The notes below the pieces were generated by a model. That model ran no database searches. It was not told the origin of the DNA and saw nothing but the letters and a program-made list of their open reading frames with translations. A program made the translations under genes and the position numbers. From Strongyloides papillosus (Eukaryota > Nematoda > Chromadorea > Rhabditida > Strongyloididae): DNA of 64,000 nucleotides. Below are positions 26,802 to 39,166 of this stretch, one piece after another. Positions within the stretch are counted from its first letter, which is position 1. Each line of letters begins with the position of its first letter. Location of the stretch: the NCBI GenBank assembly GCA_005656395.1, contig SRSI01000048.1, forward strand, positions 496,001-560,000. Direction: 5' to 3'.

Positions 26802-27390
26802 AATGTTTAGAAAAACATCTTAGTACATATGTATAAAAGGAAAAAAATCATTGTTTTTACCATCAAATACCTATCCCATTTTTTGTTGTTAAATAAAACA
26901 TTTATGATGATAAGTGAAGAGAAATTTGATGACAATGGTGTCATCACTTTAAATTATTATCATAAAAAAAACCCATGTGTTTATTATGTTGTACCACATT
27001 TCTATTAGTAGAAAGTGCCTGAACATGTCTTTTTTTATTTTATGATAATTGATATTGTATTAAGTTAGGAGTTTAGTTAACTATTTAATCATTAGACAGT
27101 CTAAAATGTTTGGAAAAACAATTTAATATATACATGAAAGAAAAGAAACCACTGTTTCTATCATATAATACCAATCTTGTTCTTAATTGTTAGATATGAT
27201 ATGATGATAAGTGAAAAGATATTTGATAACAACGATGTCATCACTTTAAATTATTATATAAACCCATGTTTTTTTAATTGTATCAAATTTCTATTTGATA
27301 GAAAGTGCATGAGCATGTCTTTTTTTATCCTATGATAGTTGATACTGTATACATCTAGGATTTTTATTAATTATTTAATTTTACCAGCTA
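26802..27390. repeat. Two-copy tandem direct repeat, period about 300 bp
   Basis: The unit at about 26802-27090 recurs at 27104-27390. Shared blocks are aaaatgttt[a/g]gaaaaaca, atgatgataagtgaa[g/a]aga, gatgtcatcactttaaatt (ggtgtcatcactttaaatt in copy 1), aacccatg and gagcatgtctttttttat. Differences are substitutions and small indels. Neither copy is coding. It ends about 380 bases before the CAP-D3 start. Confidence 0.8.
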
Positions 27391-27769
27391 GTCATAAATT
27401 TCTTTATAGAAGTAAAATTTAAATTAAACCTAACAACTTTTTTTGCGTTTTCAACTAGTTAATTTTAAAAATAACAAGTTTTAGATACCCCGATTTTTAC
27501 TGTATCGTACTGTAATCAGGCATTATACCTAAGCTTATCGTAGATCCGTACCACCAGTCAAAATTCTACCATACCATTTAACTTTCGTTCATCCCAGTAT
27601 GAAGCATAACACATTTAATATATCAGGCGGGAAAACATTTTACCAAACAATGCAATTGCTCTATCTCTTAACGCGAATATATAAAAGGTTCTCGTATTAT
27701 TTAAAATAATCTTGTCATTATTTCAGACTTGTATATTATTGTATATTAGTTTGCCTAACTAACATTCGT

Positions 27770-30700
27770 ATGATGGAGTTAGCATCATATCTGACCGAAG
27801 AGTTTGGATTTCTTAGTGAGGTTCCCAAACAGGGGATTTTAAATGCTTTTGATGCTGCATTCTCTGATTTTGATGCGTTTATTCTAACGCATGAATTTAC
27901 TTTCTTTGATGGCGATCAAAGTGTTCAAAAACTTTCAGAGCGTATGTTTTTTTTCTTGTATCTAAAATATTTATCTTTATTTCAGTATCACTACTCTTGT
28001 ATAATGAAATTGCTTCTTCTAGCAACAGTGATGTTCTAGCCTTAGTCAAAGAAGAGGCTGCAAACGGAAGTAGTTTATGTGTTCTGTTTTGGTATGGTAT
28101 TGAGAACGCTCTAAAAAATGGAAAAAACACTTGGTGTTTTGCTAGATGGTCTTTATTGTGCAAGATGTTATCTACTGCTAGCATCCATGAAAGGTGCTCC
28201 GGCGTATGATCTGTACCAACCTAATATAGTTGGTAAAAGCCTTGATTTGTATACAAAAGTTATCAAGGTTATTAAAGGAAAAGGCGTTACATCTAAGAAG
28301 AAGACAACAAAAGGAAAGAAAAATTTTATGGTGGAAAATGACTACAGTGATGAAGTAGTTACACTTCCACAAGGAGAAACAAGAAAACTCGGAGATGCTT
28401 TTAAAATATCTTTAGATGGTCTCTTCGTACTTATTAATACAATTGCCTTGGCAAAGCCTGTGGAGAATATATACCTCATCTCCAGAGTTGTAAAGGACCT
28501 CATCCGCTTCGATATATCCCCCAACACTAGTGTGGGGAAGTGTGAGGATGTAGAGAGTTTTCGGCGACTACAAAAGTTTTCTGATGTTGGTTTTTCGCTG
28601 CTTCATTGTATTTGCCATCCAAGGCATGGAGCTTTAGAGGTACTTTATCCATTTGTCGTTATGCCCAGATTAATGTTCGCGGGAATGGATGACGATCAGT
28701 TTCTTCCTAGTAGTTCGCACATCAATACGGAGTTAAACAACATTGGAAATGTATTTTTAACCTTTCTGAAGGATCGTTTAAATGAGGATGAAGTTGAGTT
28801 GGAGACAATTTATTGTATGTGCGTATCTGCTTGTCTTAAATGTCCGGAAAGATCTGAGTATAGGACTAAAATTCTGAAAGCTGTTATGGATGTTATTAGT
28901 GAGATGCCATGTACATACAAAAGACGATTCGCAGAGGATATGTTGAAGATTGGTGAAAATGTTCGTGGAGGATTGCGTGCTTTTGCTATAGATGCGATTC
29001 CTTATGTTCACGATGCTTTTGGTATCATAAATTTCAATATAAACAATGATGTCGATGATGGAATTGTCATTGATCAAACTGTAACAATTAAGCGAGAATT
29101 AAGTAGCCAATCTATGGAGGTTGATGATGTAGCTGACGTACCATCTTCTGAGAATGAACGATTGAGTCTAGACTTCTTGAGGCTTATAATTTATGGTATT
29201 GATGATAAAGTTGGTGCTGTAAGGCAAAGAGCACTAAACGTTCTCCAGTTATTTATAAGTAGCAGTGAATTCCGGGCGCAATGTAACAAAGAAATCGACA
29301 ACTTATACAAGGAGCTTAGAGAGATTGAGTTGGCTAAATATCGTCGTGAAAAAAAGAAACGACAAGCTGAAGCTGATGCTGCAAAGGCAAGGAGAATTCA
29401 GTTATCTCTTGAGAATGATCAAGATAATGATGGCAATGACGAAGAAGAGGATAGTGAAGAAGTATTTAAGCCCCCAGAATCTCAGGACAATGATGTTCTT
29501 GGATACGATAAGACTCAGATAATTGGCAATGAAAACATTCCACCTGAGGATATGAATACCACAACTGCCTCAGAAACTGTTCACGTAAAGCGTGAAGTTC
29601 AACAGAGCGGAGTAAACTTAGATACTACGGATCTCAATGTCCACATTATCAGTGATGAAGCTGGTATTTTTGAGAAAAAGCGTATTTTTAAAGTTGACGA
29701 TCATCCACTTCTGAACAGAATCCTGGTTAGGTGTGATGATATTGTTTCTGGTTGTAGAAAGACTGCAATCGTGGCTTTGCAACACCTTTTTCCTTACTTG
29801 ACTGATGAAAGACATGTTACTGCCGCAATAAACCAGTTTTGCCGTTCAGCAAGAGATAAGGCTTTGTCAATAAGGAAACAAGTTGCCGAATCTGTATATA
29901 ATATTCTTTGCGATCTTGATGAAGATCATGTATTTTATAAAAATATAATTAATGCATCTATGGAATGCATTGTGCTTCAAGTTGTAGATCGTGAAGCATC
30001 TGTCCAGCAGAGTGCTGCAAAATTAATCGTTCAAATGCTGTTTGTTCCTCTGGCAAACGGTGAAACTAATGATAAGATATCCTGGAATATTCTTGCTATT
30101 TGTGAAAGAGTTTTAACTTATCAGAGGATCTTGAAGCAAGCTGTATCATTTTTGGTTAAGGAGAAGTTGATCGACAAAGAGTTAGTTCGGTCGTTGGATA
30201 AACTTATGAAAAATCTTAAAGATGAAACCTATCGCCAGTACATATGGATGTTGTATTCCATATTAAGTATTTTCTTTTATGTGAGCCCGGAGAATGCTGC
30301 ACAAGAATTTTTAAATATTAAAAAAAGATCCATTAGAAATGAATCAAAAATATGTAACTATTTTACAACTATCATTTCACGTGGTGCTAAAGATTTGAAG
30401 AAAGATACAAAAGAAGCTTTGATTAAGCAGATTGAACGTTATATCATTTCATTTAAAGTAAGCAATAACAATATTTCTTCACTTTATTATTGTTATGCTG
30501 TTCTTCTCAATGGAGTTGCTGATGGAGATGAGAATGGTAAGGCCTTATTTGCCCAACGAAACAAGGAAATATTTGATCTAGCTCAAAGTAATATGAAATT
30601 GTTGATGTTTGAAGAATATCACGGTGATGTCCCTGAACCTGAGTCATCTACACATGTATCCTCTCGAAACAAGCCGGAAGATGAAAGAGAAGATATTAAA

Positions 30701-32068
30701 TTGGCTAAGATTCTCGGTGTCATTGGGGAAATTGTTGATTATGAACAATCACTTATATGTAAAGATCTCTTTGAAATGCTTCAACTCATTATGTCTTCTG
30801 AGATGTGTAAAAAAGCACTGAGAATTTTTGAGAGGAATATTGGACGTGGGACGGCTATACCAACTAATCATCTACCATCTACTAATAGGCCCCAATCTAC
30901 GACTACAGGAGGTGAATGTGGACGAGGTTCAACGTTATCGATAATGAAAGAATTCAAAACTCATCATATTAAATATGCAAACATAACTTCGGTTGTTCAA
31001 GCACAGTGTATTATAATTATGGGAAAACTGTGTTTAGTTGATGAAATGTTTGCAAGAGATGTTATTCCTGCTTTTATGAAAGAACTTGTTATTTGTAAGG
31101 ATTATATTATTAGAAATAACATTATTGTTGTAACTCATGATCTCTGTAAACAACATACTTCACTTGTTGGATCATATATGGATATTTTTGCTGCCTGTTT
31201 AAATGATGATTCTGTAGCTGTTAGAGTCCATGCAATTCATTGTCTCACAAGACTTTTAAAAGAAGGATATTTAGTATGGAAAGGTGATATCATGTTTAGA
31301 TTTGTCTCTACTCTCCTTGATCAAGTTTCAAGAGTTAGAGACTATGCCGAATTTTGTCTTATTGATACGCTTCTACCGGTAACGCCAGATATGTTCTTTT
31401 CAAATTTCATTGAATGCCTTTTCTATTTTAATGGTGTTGAACATCCATCATGGGTCTACTATAATCAAGCTAAAGGTGATAATGAATCAGGAAAGGTTAA
31501 TAAGCACAAATCACTACAAGGTACATGTTACCAGGAGCAACGTTTACAACTGTATTGTTTCATGCTTAAAAACATGACACATGTCCAAAAAGTCGCTGTA
31601 ACACAAAAAATTTGTCTTGAAATTTTCAACGGAATATCTCTTGGCTCACTGGACTTTAACGATATAAATGTCCAAAACATGCTTGTAGACTCTTTTAAAC
31701 TCCTTTCTTCTGAAGATGGTAAAATAAGATTTAATATGGGAAAAGAAGGAGGTGATGAAGATGGTGAAGAGGGCAATGAAATGCGAAGAGAAGCTATTAT
31801 TGCAACCGCGGCTCAAGCTTCGAAGGAAGCTTTGAGAGAAGTATTTGTAAAAGAAGTTATGAAGTATTTACTTCAACTGAGAGATTTCTTATATGCTTCT
31901 AAAAATTCAAGATGTGCTTATGAATTTCTTAAATATTTGCTTCATTTGAGTAACGAGCACAATTTTGCGTTTGAGAAAATTCTTGATGAGGAGAAACATA
32001 TGTGTGCTGGTGTTAGATATGACTTAATCCGTATGCAGCAAAAACTCGCAGATGAAAATAATGTTTAA
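27770..32068 (+). CDS. hcp-6: Condensin II subunit CAP-D3, with an apparent one-base frameshift
   Basis: Exon 1 is 27770-27941; the intron is GTATGT...TTTCAG; exon 2 is 27986-32068. The best matches to CAP-D3 are in the C-terminal third: VVQAQCIIIMGKLCLVDE, YIIRNNIIVVTHDLC, VWKGDIMFRFVSTLLDQ, MFFSNFIECLFYFNGVEHP. The middle has HEAT-like helices and an acidic, charged linker (residues of about 29330-29560). CAP-D3 is the HEAT subunit of condensin II, which compacts chromosomes; C. elegans HCP-6 is the equivalent (family knowledge). The frame of exon 2 shifts between YGIENALKNGK and LGVLLDGLYCARC, where two runs of six A lie at 28113-28118 and 28122-28127. Removing one A gives 1417 residues. 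The remaining 3.9 kb is open, favouring a sequence error. A poly(A) signal AATAAA lies at 32119. Confidence 0.88.
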
Positions 32069-32118
32069 TTTTTTTTATGTGTATATATATTGTAGTATAA
32101 GTTTTTTCTTAATCATTA

Positions 32119-32124
32119 AATAAA
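32119..32124 (+). terminator. Poly(A) signal of CAP-D3
   Basis: AATAAA 51 bases past the stop codon, in the 300-base spacer where CAP-D3 and the minus-strand PHYHIP-like gene converge. Confidence 0.5.
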
Positions 32125-32371
32125 TTTTACTAATGTGTTTTAAATTATGTAATTAATTCATAAATTTGGACTTTTTATTATTATGTTATTGCAAGAATAG
32201 TCTTTATTTTTTTAAAATAATTACTATCAGTAACTATTCATTTTTAATTGAGCTCGTTTAAATAGAAAAGTTATTAGATAGTGCTCTTTAAAATTTAAAT
32301 TATTTGATGAAATCTTTATTAAACTATTAAATCAAATATTATATTTACAAAATAAACAATACTTAGAAAGG

Positions 32372-33450
32372 TTAAATATTACAAATTTTACACTTTGCAT
32401 TATGGCCTATGCCTCCAGGAGTAGTTTTTCCACGGCCAGTAACACAGGGAACATCCATCATTTCACCATCATAGATACTTACTTCTCCGCAGTAAAAAAC
32501 TTCAAAGTTCATAATAATTTTGTTTTTTACACACCAATTCCAATAATATGTGTAAGTATTATCTTCTGGAATGCAGTACATGAATTCGTTATCTTTAGAA
32601 GGAAGATATACGAGATGTTTTTTACAAAATTTATCTTCAGGAGTATCTTTTTTACAAACGACAATCGTTAACATGTGTGTATTATCACTTTTTGCACAAT
32701 ACATATCACTAAAATAATAATTGTGAATATTTGGATTTAGAAGTTTATGAGCTTCAATGACAAATCTCGTGTCACCATATGGGTTATTTCTTGGGAATTC
32801 ACTACCGTTATAGTATTTCCCAGAAAAAAATAATCCACGGACTTTACCGGTTATAGGATTTCCAGGATGACCGGTGTTATCTTTAGGATATGGACACATA
32901 ATTCCATTGTTTAATTCTTCAATTTTGTCAAAATATGATTTAGGTTTACATCTATATAGTTGATGAATCTGTGTATCTTCTTTTTTTATTTTAGCAAAAA
33001 TTTCACAAGATTTGGTAAACAGTCGTTTTATATTAGTTTTTGTTAAGATACATTCATAGTAAGATTGATATACATAGATGATTTGTACTCCAATATAAAC
33101 AGGAGCATAAATACGGTACCAATATTTCACTCCTGGAGAAACTGGTAATGTTATCTCATCTTGGTCGTGAATTATATTAGAATTTTCACTTGTTTCAGCA
33201 TAGAATCTTTCTTCTACTATCTTCATCAATTTCACTGAATTTGGGAATTCATTTTCGATTTCATCCAACTTTATTGTAATAGTATAGTTATCGTTTTGTA
33301 TTATTGTTAATGGCCGTTCAATACAACCATATTTATCTAAAAATTATTCATTAAATTTAAAAAAAAAGATTTTTTACCTGGTGCAAATTTTGAATCATAG
33401 TCATTGTAATTTGAATTGAGCATTCCATGGTAATTTTTGTGTATCTCCAT
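32372..33450 (-). CDS. PHYHIP-like protein (phytanoyl-CoA hydroxylase-interacting protein family)
   Basis: Exon 1 is 33450-33378 and exon 2 is 33336-32372 (donor GTAAAA, acceptor TTTTTAG, split Asp codon); 345 residues. The C-terminal two thirds follows the PHYHIP/PHYHIPL pattern: MCPYPKDNTGHPGNP, GKVRGLFFSGKYYNG, NNPYGDTRFVI, YYFSDMYCAKS, LTIVVCKKDTPEDKFCKKHL, and the terminal CKICNI, which mirrors the vertebrate CKTCNIS ending. The first 110 residues may be a fibronectin III-type fold (ERPLTI...PGVKYWYRIYAP), as in vertebrate family members, though weakly. There is no signal peptide or membrane span. Vertebrate members are neuronal proteins of unclear biochemical role (family knowledge). 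It is divergent from the coiled-coil gene at 34415. Confidence 0.8.
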
Positions 33451-34414
33451 AATTGTAATTTTTCATAGATTAGTTATTAATATATTGAATAGAACATTAA
33501 TAAGGTATGTTAGATTCAGTAAGTGCCGAAATTTTCGACATAAACGTGTTTAAAAAAGTGTGATAAATATATTGTATTTTATTTATTTAATATATAGATG
33601 ATAAATACCTTTAAATTTTGTACTCAAAAACAATATGTATAAAGTATTTATAAATAATATGTATAGCTACTGTTTTCTCATGTGTATTATCATTTAAAAA
33701 ATTGAAACTCTTGTCTAAAAATCAAAGTCTTACTTCCAATACTTCATTCTATTATTTTCTTCCAGTAAATAATAACTGTATACTTGAACATCATTTAATG
33801 TCTATAATAGTTATCATTTTCTTTATGTGAGAAAATTTACAATAATTATAAGGAGTCATAAATTATCACAATTACTATATAAACTATATTTCATCTTTTT
33901 ATTTATATAAAAAACTATATGATTTTAAAAGCATCAACAATATAACAAGTACAAATAATATTTATATTAATTAAAACAACAACTCTATTGTCAATGTTAT
34001 AATAAATACCTATAAGATGTTAACTTTAATATTATAAAAGGCTTGATCATCATTACAGCAATTGTATTATATTTTACATTCAACATATAATAAAAAATCA
34101 TATAGTTAATATAAAAAACATGATGATTACAATGTAAGAAAATAATGGTATTTTAAATGCTATAACATCGTTACCAGTAAATTTTTTGCTTTTTAACAAT
34201 TGTATGATAACTTTCTTTTATAAAAGCACATCATCACACAATGACAGGTGAAAAATTTCTTAGTTTAAATATTCTATTGTAATGTTTTTGTATCTTATAA
34301 CTTTTTTCATACTTTGTTAACTTACCTAAGCTGTAATTTTATTTGCTATCAATTCTTTTTTTTTCTGTATTCTAGATTCTTCGTTAAAGTAAAAAACTCT
34401 TCATACAATACATA
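33451..34414. other. Divergent intergenic region
   Basis: Holds the 5' flanks of the PHYHIP-like gene (minus) and the coiled-coil gene (plus). AT-rich; no distinct element was seen. Confidence 0.5.
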
Positions 34415-35621
34415 ATGGAAATGATTCATGAAATTGAAAATGAGATATGTGATTTGGTAGGTTTTTTTGCTGTTGATTAAACACATTATATAACATTTTT
34501 TAAATTACAGAATGATGATACAAAAGGGGTTATTAATGAACTTATAAGAAGACTTTCTTTGATTGAAGCGAAGTCATTTAAATTGAGTGAACAATCGAAT
34601 ATAAGATACAGTATAGATCAAATTAACTTTAATGATCTAACAAAATCTCAACTTCTAAAATTGGATACAACTATAGCAAGTATAGAAGGCTACGCCAAGT
34701 TGATGAAAACACTTGTAAATAAAGGGCAAAATGTTAATGACTTGATGTTAGCTTCCATGGAACATTGTAATACAGTGGGACAATATTGGGAGAAAAAATC
34801 AAGTAGCACTTTTTCCTCTGAACAATACCAATTGGACTGCATTTCTCGTCATTTTTATTGCAAAATATCAAGAATTTTTAAAGATATAAAAAGTAATTTG
34901 ACTACAAATTCGGAGAAAAATGAAGCGAAAAAAGGAAAAAATAAAGGATCTGGAGGACAAATTAGCGTATAGGTACAACATTTTTAAAATTAAAATGGCG
35001 AAATATATAAAGAAAAATCAGTACGCAATTTTAAACCAAGGAGAAAACCCTATAATTCCTAATGCAGCTCTTGATTATGCAGCTTATAAGGATATTGACG
35101 AAACTGTTGCTACAAAACTCCAGGAATTTAATTCTCTTTATAATTTTGACTCAATAATTGAAAGTCCATTTATAAAGGATTCTGGAATAGTAATGGAAAG
35201 CACTAAAAATTGTATAAAGATAAAAATGGACTCACTTGAAAAAATGATGGGTTCTCTTTCCTCAAAAATCAGAGATACCTTTTGTAATTCAATTTCTGAA
35301 GAGAATCAACAAGTAGAGGAAATTAATCAAAATATTCATACTTTAAAGATGAGGACAAAGCGTGATGACAAAGCAATAGAAGAAGAGGAGAAAAGTATTC
35401 TTAAACTTAAAAATGAACTAAATGTATTATTAGATAATAAAAATAAACTTAAAAATTATCTAGATAATTTAGGCAATGAAGAAGAAAAAATGATGCAAAG
35501 AGAGTATGGAATGAACATGAATGAGTTAACCATAGATACTCGTTATAATGGAGAAATGACATATCTAGAAGGATATTTAAGTTTACTTGAAGAAATAAAT
35601 CAGAAAAATGTAAAACAATAA
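34415..35621 (+). CDS. Coiled-coil protein of unknown function, with an apparent one-base frameshift
   Basis: Exon 1 is 34415-34456 (MEMIHEIENEICDL), then a 54-base intron (GTAGGT...TTACAG), and exon 2 is 34511-35621. The frame runs to TTNSEKN, then continues one base later as KRKKEKIKDLEDKLAYRY. The switch lies at gagaaaaatgaagcg (34914-34928). Dropping one A from the A5 run gives a 383-residue protein. The last 110 residues are a strong coiled coil (EENQQVEEINQNIHTLKMRT, EEEEKSILKLKNELNVLLDN). No catalytic motif, signal peptide or membrane span is present. The general look, helical with a central coiled coil, would fit a centrosome, kinetochore or trafficking scaffold, but nothing is specific. 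AATAAA at 35667. Confidence 0.65.
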
Positions 35622-36058
35622 AGTTTCTTGTACTATAGTTTGTATATAATTTGAATTTATGATATTAATAAAAGTTGTTTAAGATTGAAAAATTAGAAAA
35701 CTTTTATTTTAGTAATCCTAGACATTTATAAATATATCTTTAATATATTTACAACACAAGGTTTTAACAAAAATTTTGATTTCTATTTTCGATAAAAAAA
35801 TATTACTTTCGCCATAATTATAATTAAATTTAACTAATTTTCATTAGTAAATATTCAAAAAATGGTTTCTTTTAAAGTATAGGTGTTGGATAGGCTTTGT
35901 TTTTTGTGACAAAAGTTTCCCAAGCTATAGACTAAAAATTTGTAAGCTTTTTTTTTAGAAAAATATTTTAATATAGTGTGTTGGAAGATTAATCAAAGCC
36001 ATAAAATGAAATGGCTTTCGGCTATCTATTAAAATTTGAAAATTTATAAGAGATGTAC

Positions 36059-36645
36059 TGCAGTCCAGACGTAATCCGTCGAAGGCTGGTTTACGGCTTC
36101 TTAATATAAAAGAAAAACTCTTACTAATAGATATTTATATAAATGGAAAGTGTAACCTAACAATAAGGAAGATGTTAAGTATTCCAGAGATGAAACATTT
36201 AAAGACTACAGCAATAATAATAGATAGACAAATAGAAGGATACCAAATGACACTAAAAACTTTTTTATCCAAAAAAGGATAAACATTTAAGATGAAGATA
36301 AAAAAATGACTCATTATACAAGAAATATAGGCGTGCAGAATACTATGATATTAACGATAATTTAATTAACTTTTTTACTGCGACAGATTTTATGTACTAT
36401 GTTAAGAAAATACTGTAACACCAAATCTTTTAGATGGATTTAGAGATGTTACAGAAATTACTGGATTTTAAGATCACGATAGTTCCTATAAAATGTGAAA
36501 TAACTTTTTGAAAATGTTAAGGCAAGACCTATAGAAAATGCATGTTTATCTTTCTGATAAAGTAATCAAATTTTTGTATGAAAAATTTCCTAGGTTATCT
36601 ATTGCTGAAGAAGAAATGTGGGGATCTAAATATGATGTATCTTAA
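36059..36645 (+). pseudogene. Decayed coding remnant, unidentified
   Basis: Two plus-strand stretches read like protein rather than A/T noise. The first is from about 36069 to 36282 (NPSKAGLRLLNIKEKLLLID, later MLSIPEMKHLKTTAIIIDRQ). The second is 36538-36645 (MHVYLSDKVIKFLYEKFPRL, then SIAEEEMWGSKYDVS). They are in different frames with stops between (LLDGFRDVTEITGF and similar fragments). No start, promoter or family is evident. Confidence 0.3.
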
Positions 36646-36923
36646 TTTTTATATTTTACCAGAAACCAATTTTTTATCTTAATTTTAATATTCTTAAAGT
36701 CAGAGAATTGACCATTAAATAAAAGCAAAGTAAATAGACAGATAGGAATATTTCACTTGTTAATTAAAATTTATTAACAAAGAAAATGATAAATTTTATG
36801 TATGAAATAAAGTTTTAAGTATTGTTAAAAATTTCTATTTTTTAGTATTTGTAATATTTCTAGGTATATATATATATTTTTTTTAAAAGCATGAAATCTA
36901 TGTGAACTATAAAAAAGTCTTCT

Positions 36924-39166
36924 TTACTTTTTTGCTTCAAATTTTGGTAAGAAAAGTCCAAATTTATGTTCAATGGCAGAAAAAGTTGCTGAAGCCAATT
37001 TATAACCACCAATATGATCTGGATTGTCTGATTTTATATCTGAACGTGTCTTATTAACAGCAACTTCACTTCCAGTTGGTCTATTGCCACCAAAGTCAAC
37101 ATAAAATACTCGTTGAAGAAGTTCATATGTTAGTAGGGTAACACCAAATTGAGGTGATGATCTAAACACACGAGCAGCAGTACCCTTCCAGAATGCAGTT
37201 GGTCCTTCCTCCTTCATAATTTTTTTAGCACAATCAAATATACCGTTATATGTTGTTTGGCCAGCTCGAGCAGAAACTTGTAATCTTGTCTTAATAACAT
37301 CAGCTGGTGTAACTAATGCAGCAGCTGGAACACCGGCAATAAAAGCAGACGCAAAAAGTGATGGTAAACTATTATGTCCATCTTCATCAACAGTAGCAAG
37401 TTTAGCATGTGCATAAGCTGGGAAATAAATTGCAGAAAATGGAATATCACGTAGGAAACAAGCACGAGCACCCTTATAAAGACCTAAAAATCCTAAATCC
37501 TTTAATACTGTAAAAACATTTATATGTTTTCCGGCATTTTGTAACTCTCCAGCAACTTGTAATCTAATTTTAACTATTTCTAAAGGATTGGTAAATATTA
37601 CCTGGCAACCTCCACCACAACCACCTGCAATTATTTCACCAATAAGAGATATTTTACCATTATCAGTAAATTTATCTCTAACTAAATCATTTACTGTCAA
37701 TTTTATAGCTTTTTCTGGTGCTACACCAACAAGTTGTGGTAGGAGTCCTCTATACAATCCAAGGACACCTTCAAATTTAACAACTTTTTTAAAACAATCT
37801 AAACTATTTTTATAAGCTACCTCACCAATAACAGATGATGTTCTTTGATTTTGCATACGTGTTTTAACTAAATCTATAGGATAAACAGCTGTTGCTCCAC
37901 ATGCTCCAGCAACAGAACCCATAACAAAACGATAAAGCGATTCAAGTATCGCTGTCGATGTACTTCTTTCTTTTTTTTCATTAACAGCTGAATATGTTGC
38001 CAATCTTGATATATAAGTAACCCTCTTCAATCTTTCAGGATCAATCTTTTCAATATCATTAAAACATAAACTTCTTGACTCTGGATGAGCTACCTCAGCA
38101 AGTTTAAAAAGAATTTCTACTTCATATGGTGTTACATGTGCAAATGATTGAGCTGCTTGGAGGAATTCTTCTTTAGTAACTTCAAGATTAAGATTACCTC
38201 TTGCAAGTGAAAGGTAAATCCTTTTAATCAATTCCATCTTGGAGAGCAAAGAATTAAATGCAGCATAGAAAGGGTATCTTATTTTATGAGAACTATTATT
38301 TCCACTAGCAACAGCCATAAGATTATTTCTAACAAATTCAGTTAATAGATGACCCTTGATTTGTGTCATAATTCTACTAAAATCTCCAGCAGAAATGGCA
38401 CCTTCCTTTTTTTTATCATAAATATTAAAAGCTTGTTTTCCTTGTTCTTCATAGAAATCATGAAGTAACTCACAGAAAGCATAATATCCAAGAGTTCTTT
38501 TTTTATCTTGCCCAAAGTATCTTTTGATGAAGTCAGAATTAAAATCAAAGTCAACCTCAAGTAGGGGTGTTGTATGCCTAATAATTCTCTCAAAATCACT
38601 ACAACTAATACTTTCATTAGAATTATTGTCAAAAATTTGGAAAGCAGTCAAGTATAAGGCATCAGGCTTACATAAAGTTGCCTCAAAAGAACAAAACTCT
38701 TCAAAAGAAATTAAATTTGTTTTTGAGGTATTGACAGCAGAAGCTAAAAGACGAACAGTTTTCTTATTATAATCATTATCCATATATAAATTAAGATACT
38801 TCCTTATAAAATCATCATCTGTCATATACTTTTCATTACCCTTCTCGATAGAAGCATACTTGTTAAAAATTTTTCTTAACTGCTCCCTGTTAGCTCTTTG
38901 AATGGTATGTGAAACGACACTTGAATAATCAACATTGCATCGCGCACTTCTAAGTGGTCCATATTTCTCCCACATACGTGATGGAAGTGATTTTTTTTCT
39001 AAATCCTTAAATAAATAATTTTTTATATTAATCATTTATATTACATAATTATCATACTTACTATTTTAGATTTTTTTTCTCCCTCTATATATTGGTTGAT
39101 AAGAGTAGAGTAATTATTATCTCCATATCTACATGTTGATGGTTGTTTGAATAAATTTTGAGCCAT
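36924..39166 (-). CDS. Mitochondrial calcium-regulated aspartate/glutamate carrier (aralar/citrin, SLC25A12/13 type)
   Basis: Exon 1 is 39166-39062 (MAQNLFKQPSTCRYGDNNYS, 35 codons), intron GTAAGT...TTTAAG, exon 2 39005-36924; 728 residues. The in-frame ATG at 39035 lies inside the intron, so it is not the start. The N-terminal half has EF-hand-like regions (for example FDNNSNESISCSDFE). The C-terminal half has three mitochondrial carrier repeats with signatures YPIDLVKTRMQ, NPLEIVKIRLQ and TPADVIKTRLQ. The family swaps matrix aspartate for cytosolic glutamate plus a proton across the inner membrane and serves the malate-aspartate shuttle. Calcium acts on the EF-hand side from the intermembrane space (family knowledge). 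Sequence is clean, with no frameshift. Confidence 0.93.

Noticed and set aside
36538..36645. 35-codon frame ending SIAEEEMWGSKYDVS as a stand-alone small gene
   Set aside because: It sits at the end of a stretch with other protein-like pieces in different frames and no start region, so a remnant of a longer gene is more likely.
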